Below, piece by piece: positions 63,926-64,000 of a stretch of DNA of 64,000 bases. The notes beneath the pieces were generated by a model that was given only the letters and a program-made list of their open reading frames with translations, did not search any database and was not told the origin of the DNA. The position numbers were made by a program, and so were the translations under genes. The DNA comes from Mycolicibacterium palauense. GTDB lineage: Bacteria; Actinomycetota; Actinomycetes; Mycobacteriales; Mycobacteriaceae. Each line of letters begins with the position of its first letter. The first letter of the stretch is position 1. Location of the stretch: the NCBI RefSeq assembly GCF_002592005.1, contig NZ_NVQF01000006.1:48094-112093 (forward strand), in the 5' to 3' direction.

Positions 63926-64000
63926 TGGGATCGAAGTCATCGAGGCGGTATCCAGAAGAGCTGAAGGCGCGGGCGGTGCAGATGGTGGCCGATCTGCGTG
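63926..64000 (+). CDS. IS3-type transposase OrfA, start only
   Basis: GTG 63926 with GGAAGGA upstream begins MGSKSSRRYPEELKARAVQM, the start of an IS3-family OrfA helix-turn-helix. It continues past the window end. Confidence 0.65.

Noticed and set aside
1..64000. CRISPR arrays, tRNA or rRNA genes
   Set aside because: No regularly spaced repeats and no tRNA or rRNA core sequences were seen.

Overview
The window is high-GC actinobacterial DNA, almost certainly from a fast-growing Mycolicibacterium close to M. smegmatis. Evidence: an LppA/LppV-type lipoprotein beside a DUF1023 hydrolase, a hemophore-like protein, Mrf-type COG0523 proteins beside zinc-free ribosomal proteins, an Actinobacteria-type PrpR, many GTG/TTG starts, several likely leaderless promoters (TAnnnT about 7 nt before the start codon), and the gene order metF-like - pyc - prpC - prpB - prpD - prpR ... 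metE - sodA.

Left flank (1-13.1 kb) is ordinary chromosome: the 3' end of a large membrane protein, an SRPBCC protein coupled to a sulfatase, an MFS exporter, a hemophore-like protein, a three-gene lipoprotein/hydrolase/WXG-like operon, a TetR-P450 pair, an AarF/UbiB-like kinase and a GAF-EAL gene. The GAF-EAL gene loses its 5' part at a junction with a decayed tyrosine recombinase (13.2-14.1 kb).

The centre (14.5-41 kb) looks like a zinc-starvation island. It holds a YcgR/YcgQ-type permease pair; cysteine-free paralogues of L28, L33, S14, S18 and L31; two Mrf-like proteins; three canonical COG0523 metallochaperone GTPases; a ZnuABC importer and an MntABCD/TroABCD-type importer; probable stand-ins for zinc enzymes (FolE2, an altered dihydroorotase, a class I aldolase with its middle deleted); His-rich small proteins; a CmtR-like sensor with a CDF transporter; ArsR regulators; Zur and a second Fur-family protein. 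At least seven copies of a Zur-like palindrome of the TGAAAATNATTTTCA type lie in front of these genes, so most of the island probably answers to the Zur encoded at its right end. Its right side is an IS5-family element interrupted by an IS110-family element (41.1-43.4 kb).

The right flank (43.7-64 kb) is cobalamin- and propionate-linked. A B12 riboswitch with a coupled upstream ORF precedes a non-canonical methylenetetrahydrofolate reductase. Next come the methylcitrate operon prpD-prpB-prpC-pyc, divergent from prpR with a TTTGCAAA site between. A DUF305 lipoprotein and an M28 peptidase follow, then a CitE-like lyase, CoA transferase and flavin monooxygenase set divergent from a GntR regulator. 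Last are metE behind a second B12 riboswitch, sodA, and the start of an IS3-type transposase. Several genes in 43-55.5 kb carry single-base frameshifts (IS110 transposase, pyc, prpR twice, M28 peptidase at least three times). This pattern may reflect assembly error rather than gene loss.
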